From Rhodospirillales bacterium (GTDB lineage Bacteria; Pseudomonadota; Alphaproteobacteria; Rhodospirillales; UBA2165), in contig JAJDXO010000050.1 in assembly GCA_022823235.1 (NCBI GenBank), positions 1 to 64,000 of the forward strand: 64,000 bases of DNA, written 5' to 3'. Positions within the stretch are counted from its first letter, which is position 1. Every line of letters begins with the position of its first letter. Below are positions 61,106 to 64,000 of the stretch, one piece after another. Below the pieces are notes generated by a model. The model ran no database searches, was not told where the DNA came from, and saw only the letters and a program-made list of their open reading frames with translations. A program made the position numbers and the translations under genes.

Positions 61106-62356
61106 TCATTTCAGGCCCATGCAGTTGGCGTAGTAGGTCGCCGTCGCCGGCCAGTCCGAGAATATCCCCTCGATGCCCACCCGCCGGGCGAGGACGTCCA
61201 GCAGTTCGTACATCACGCCGTCCGAGTCGGTGACCTCCCGGATCGACTGGTAGTACCAGCCGCCGCCCCGGTTCAGCGGACCCGACCGCTCCAGCGTCCA
61301 TGTGATCAGCTTCAGGCCCGCGTCCCTGGCGGCCGCGGCGTAGGGCGACGGTACGATTTCGCCGTCCCGGAGGGTCACCAGCATCCACATGGGCGGCGCG
61401 ATGTAGTTGATCCCCATCCCCTTTAGCTCGGCCATGGTGGGCCGGAAGGTCTCGGGCTTCAGCGGATCGAATCCGCTTAGGTCATAGCGGCCGTCGAGAT
61501 AGACCGCCTGACGGCCGAAGGCCGGTTCGTTGTCGATCCAGTACTTGACGTCGGCGAGATCGAAGCTTTGGGGCCACACGTCCCCCGGCGGCACGCCTGC
61601 CGCCTTGTACTCGTCGATCAGCTTCTGGGCGTAGTCCTCCCGGGAGAAGCCGTCGAAGGGCATGTCCACGGCGGGAGATTTGAGCTCGGGCGCGAACTTC
61701 GCGCCGAGGCGCCGGAACAGGCGGATGGACTCCGCGTGGGTCATCAGGGTTCCGCCGCCGGCCGCGTAGAGGTCCGTCCGCCAGCCGGCCGTGCCGTCCA
61801 TGTAATCCTCGGCGGTCGCCGCCGCGGGGTCCGCCGCGTCCATCTTGCCCCTGAGGGTCCGGAATTCCGCCAGCGTAAGGTCGCTCGTCCGGCACTCGGC
61901 CGACGCCGGCCTGGCCCCTTCGGCGGGGGTAAATCCCCGGCTGCATTTCGCCGCCAGCGGCGTCGCCAGGATATTGGTGGTGGTGTGGAGGTCGTTCTGG
62001 GCGTGGCGGCAGACCAGTTCCTTGTCCCTGGTGAACGTCACGTCGCATTCGAGAATGCCGGCGCCCATGCGGGCGGCCGCCCGGTTCGACTCCACCGTGT
62101 GTTCGGGAAATTGCAGCGGCGCCCCGCGGTGGCCGATGGAGAACAGTTTCCGCTCCATGGGCCGGTCCGCGCAGGACAGCAGCCTGGTCTTGAGCGCGCC
62201 GCCGCGCATCCGGTCGATGAGGTAATAGGGCCGGGGGCCGAGCTCGATCTCGCCGGCGGCCAATGGGGCGGCCAGGGGGCCGGCCGCGGCAAGGACGGCA
62301 ACGGTATAGACGGCCAGGCCGATCAATCGGGAAAGGCGCGAGGGGGTGAGTTTCAT
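61106..62356 (-). CDS. secreted glycerophosphodiester phosphodiesterase
   Basis: 416 residues with signal peptide (MKLTPSRLSRLIGLAVYTVA...AAPLAAG). The GDPD motifs are SIGHRGAPLQFPEHTVES (His76, Arg77), Glu103 and Asp105 in ILECDVTFT, and His118. It hydrolyses glycerophosphodiesters from phospholipids in the periplasm, releasing glycerol-3-phosphate and alcohols. The start MKLTPSR was chosen for the signal peptide; the frame extends upstream without it. Confidence 0.88.
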   Translation of the reverse strand: MKLTPSRLSRLIGLAVYTVAVLAAAGPLAAPLAAGEIELGPRPYYLIDRMRGGALKTRLLSCADRPMERKLFSIGHRGAPLQFPEHTVESNRAAARMGAGILECDVTFTRDKELVCRHAQNDLHTTTNILATPLAAKCSRGFTPAEGARPASAECRTSDLTLAEFRTLRGKMDAADPAAATAEDYMDGTAGWRTDLYAAGGGTLMTHAESIRLFRRLGAKFAPELKSPAVDMPFDGFSREDYAQKLIDEYKAAGVPPGDVWPQSFDLADVKYWIDNEPAFGRQAVYLDGRYDLSGFDPLKPETFRPTMAELKGMGINYIAPPMWMLVTLRDGEIVPSPYAAAARDAGLKLITWTLERSGPLNRGGGWYYQSIREVTDSDGVMYELLDVLARRVGIEGIFSDWPATATYYANCMGLK

Positions 62357-62420
62357 CGCTTTTGGCCGCTCCGCGGGCGCGAGCCATGCACCGGGCGCAT
62401 AGCGGCGTTTTCGGGGGAAT

Positions 62421-62460
62421 GGACATTCATGGACATTTATGGACATTCATTGACACCCAT
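62421..62460. repeat. 10-base tandem repeat, four units
   Basis: GGACATTCAT, GGACATTTAT, GGACATTCAT and the divergent TGACACCCAT follow each other. It lies just upstream of the glycerophosphodiesterase gene and directly before a near-palindrome. Confidence 0.7.
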
Positions 62461-62480
62461 TTGGGAGGTACCCCCCAAAT
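62459..62480. repeat. 22-base near-palindrome
   Basis: ATTTGGGAGGTACC followed by CCCCAAAT: all but one base pair of the 22 positions are self-complementary. It directly follows the tandem repeat and could bind a dimeric protein. Confidence 0.5.
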
Positions 62481-62522
62481 TGACCGTACAAACTTGCATA
62501 GCTCCCCTCCAAACGCAAAACA

Positions 62523-62542
62523 CCGCCCCAGCGAGGGGGCGG
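62523..62542. terminator. GC-rich hairpin
   Basis: CCGCCCC (62523-62529) and GGGGCGG (62536-62542) form a 7-base stem with a 6-base loop. No T-run follows on either strand, so a terminator role is only possible. Confidence 0.3.
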
Positions 62543-62594
62543 CACTCGCCTATACATTTAGCCCGTGCGGATGCCGGGGCAAGGGGGGAATTGG

Positions 62595-62612
62595 GGGGGC
62601 TCGAACCCGGGA
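62595..62612 (-). other. tRNA T-arm-like motif (possible remnant or attachment site)
   Basis: The minus strand reads TCCCGGGTTCGAGCCCCC, which resembles the TTC loop and 3' end of a tRNA. A full tRNA cannot be folded: the T stem does not pair fully and there is no acceptor partner. It may be a displaced tRNA 3' end of the kind that integrases leave as attachment sites. Confidence 0.25.
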
Positions 62613-63121
62613 GGCGGTGACTAAGGGTTTGGGTCAAAGGACCTAGTATATTCCATGAAACAGTTTTGCCGGGTGGCTAAGCGCTGAATTCGTTGGCGTT
62701 CACGTCCCAGGAATTCAGCAACGTCTCGCCATGTCTCAGAGCGTTTTATGCCGCAGTGATGCCTCCGGACGACATCGCTAAATGCCTTTAGTACTCCCAA
62801 TCCCCAACCTCTGTTGGTAAATCGAAAGCATAGCTGGTGATCTGGTTCTCATCCTGGGATGCTCCGTATTGCCGAATACGAGGAGAAATGGACGGTAAAG
62901 TTGAAAGCTGTCACGAATTTGCCGATGATGCCGCCTCATGTGGTGGCGATTGCCGAATGGCTCAAAGTGCCTACTCATTCCGGCGGTGCCCGAGCCTCGA
63001 CGGTGGTGGATGTGACGTACACGGAAGTCACAATCCCGATCCCGGAGGTTACAGCATCTGCGCCGGATTTTCCTTTCGGGATCGTCCCGAGTTGTCGAAT
63101 TCAACCTATCGGAGAAGCTGA

Positions 63122-64000
63122 ATGTACCAACAGGGCGGAACCATCAAGCAGGCCTTGGACAAAATCATTTCGAACGAATATGTGCTGCCGGCGATCCAGC
63201 GGGAATTCGTTTGGAGCCCGGATCAGATTTGCCGGTTGTTCGACAGCTTGATGCAGGGATATCCGTTCGGAGAGTTCTTGTTCTGGCGCATCGAACCGGA
63301 GCGTTCGGCAGATTACCGCTACTATGGATTTGTCCTTGACTATCATCAGCGGGACAATCCGCATTGTCCCGACCTCGGCCAGTTGCCGAACCGGCAGATC
63401 ACCGCAGTGCTTGACGGGCAACAACGGCTGACCGCGTTCAATATCGGGCTGCGCGGGTCGATGGCCGTCAAACTTCCATACAAGTGGTGGAACAGCGAGG
63501 ACGCGTTCCCACAACAGTTTCTGGCGCTGGACCTGCTGGCGCCCGGTGAACGGGACGAAGAGGGCAGCCGGTTCGCCTTCGATTTCGTCGAAGAGGCCCA
63601 ACTGGGGCGGCATGGAGACCGGCTCTGGTTCAAGGTGTCCGACATCGTCGGCATGAACTCCGGACCGGACATGCTCGACTGGCTGCTTGCGAAAGGTCTT
63701 GAGAGGGAGGACCAGGGCCGTGCCTTTTACATCCTGGACCGCCTTTACCAGGTCGTCCACACGGAACCGACCGTAGCGTATTACGAAGAGCTCAATCAGG
63801 ACATCGAGCATGTGCTCAGCATATTCATTCGACGCAATAGCGGCGGCACCATACTGTCGTATTCCGACCTCCTGTTGAGCATTGCAACCTCGCAATGGAA
63901 GACACTGGATGCCCGTAAGGAAGTCCACGGACTGGTCGACGATCTCAACCAGATCGGGCCTGGGCTCGGGCTCACGAAGGACTTCGTGCTGAAGGCCGGG
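63122..64000 (+). CDS. DUF262 domain protein, cut by the window end
   Basis: At least 293 residues, no stop before the window edge. YVLPAIQREFVWSPDQICRLFDSL at 20-43 and DGQQRLT at 98-104 are the signature of the DUF262 (ParB/Srx-like nucleotidase) domain found in GmrS-type modification-dependent restriction proteins and in many uncharacterised defence-linked proteins. ATG directly follows a stop codon and is preceded by GGAGAAG. Being partial, the C-terminal domain that would decide its class is not visible. Confidence 0.8.
   Translation, partial: MYQQGGTIKQALDKIISNEYVLPAIQREFVWSPDQICRLFDSLMQGYPFGEFLFWRIEPERSADYRYYGFVLDYHQRDNPHCPDLGQLPNRQITAVLDGQQRLTAFNIGLRGSMAVKLPYKWWNSEDAFPQQFLALDLLAPGERDEEGSRFAFDFVEEAQLGRHGDRLWFKVSDIVGMNSGPDMLDWLLAKGLEREDQGRAFYILDRLYQVVHTEPTVAYYEELNQDIEHVLSIFIRRNSGGTILSYSDLLLSIATSQWKTLDARKEVHGLVDDLNQIGPGLGLTKDFVLKAG

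Larger units (their letters stand above)
62357..63121. other. gene-poor junction
   Basis: 765 bases with no gene I can support. It holds a 10-base tandem repeat, a 22-base near-palindrome, a GC hairpin and a tRNA-3'-end-like motif, then a stretch after 62640 that is lower in GC. A plus-strand frame from 62859 (MLRIAEYEEKW...) has normal-looking codons up to about 63090 but then runs over the DUF262 start, so it may be a broken gene. Confidence 0.5.

Noticed and set aside
62595-62660. A tRNA gene on the minus strand
   Set aside because: The T-loop-like motif is present, but the T stem does not pair fully, no acceptor stem or anticodon arm can be drawn and the end is not CCA-like. Kept only as a possible remnant.
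62859-63251. A 130-codon plus-strand gene before the DUF262 gene
   Set aside because: The first part has plausible codons, but the frame overlaps the DUF262 coding region by about 130 bases and its end is Arg/Ser/Cys-rich shadow sequence. At most a broken gene.
63101-63928. A 275-codon minus-strand frame at the right edge
   Set aside because: The opposite strand encodes DUF262 motifs (DGQQRLT), which explains the open frame.

Overview
The window is high-GC DNA from a bacterium that is most likely an alphaproteobacterium of the Rhodospirillales/Hyphomicrobiales type. The reasons are the gene families present, the dense packing, and intergenic palindromes of the GTCATGGCCGGGcccaGACCCGGCCATCCAC kind, which are scattered through many alphaproteobacterial genomes. 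The taxonomic call is inference. No rRNA, complete tRNA, CRISPR array or transposase was recognised.

Layout. 0-4.7 kb: a PLP-dependent Cys/Met enzyme, then an acyl-CoA ligase and a UbiD-type decarboxylase. 4.7-7.4 kb: a lower-GC accessory patch with a small membrane protein, a small soluble protein, a secreted hypothetical protein, a secreted nuclease and several DNA repeats. 7.4-9.2 kb: a sulfatase and a palindrome cluster. 9.2-14.2 kb (minus strand): iorA-iorB-thioesterase-DNA glycosylase. 14.3-26.6 kb: aromatic ring-cleavage genes, including an HpaE-like aldehyde dehydrogenase, an arylmalonate-decarboxylase-like protein without its cysteines, a VOC protein, an HpaI-type aldolase, LigJ, LigAB, a tungsten-type aldehyde:ferredoxin oxidoreductase, a formamidase-like hydrolase, DUF2848, a cupin, a MarR regulator with a large operator dyad, and an HpaB-type flavin monooxygenase. 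26.6-31.2 kb: a Liv-type ABC importer. 31.4-36.4 kb: CoA ligase, crotonase, MetE-like methyltransferase and PaaK-like ligase. 36.4-41.3 kb: glk, otsA, a GH15 glucosidase and otsB (glucose/trehalose). 41.9-55.3 kb: a compact aromatic or acyl-CoA locus with a CoA ligase, three paralogous QueG/reductive-dehalogenase-like Fe-S proteins, a second PaaK-like ligase, a transglutaminase-like protein and a small HTH-like protein, divergent from a Rieske dioxygenase, followed by a second iorAB pair. 55.3-62.4 kb: tiny ORFs and a secreted Cache-domain protein, an omega-transaminase, purK/purE, an OYE-type flavoenzyme and a secreted glycerophosphodiesterase. 62.4-64.0 kb: a gene-poor junction with short repeats and a tRNA-3'-end-like motif, then a DUF262 protein cut off by the window edge.

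Taken together the genes look like those of an aerobe that imports and degrades aromatic and other organic acids. CoA ligases activate them, oxygenases hydroxylate or open the ring, and LigJ and the aldolase finish the ring-cleavage product. The two ferredoxin-dependent 2-oxoacid oxidoreductases and the AOR are oxygen-sensitive families and are less expected here. The best candidate for an undescribed system is the operon at 41945-48884 with the divergent Rieske oxygenase at 48992-50878.
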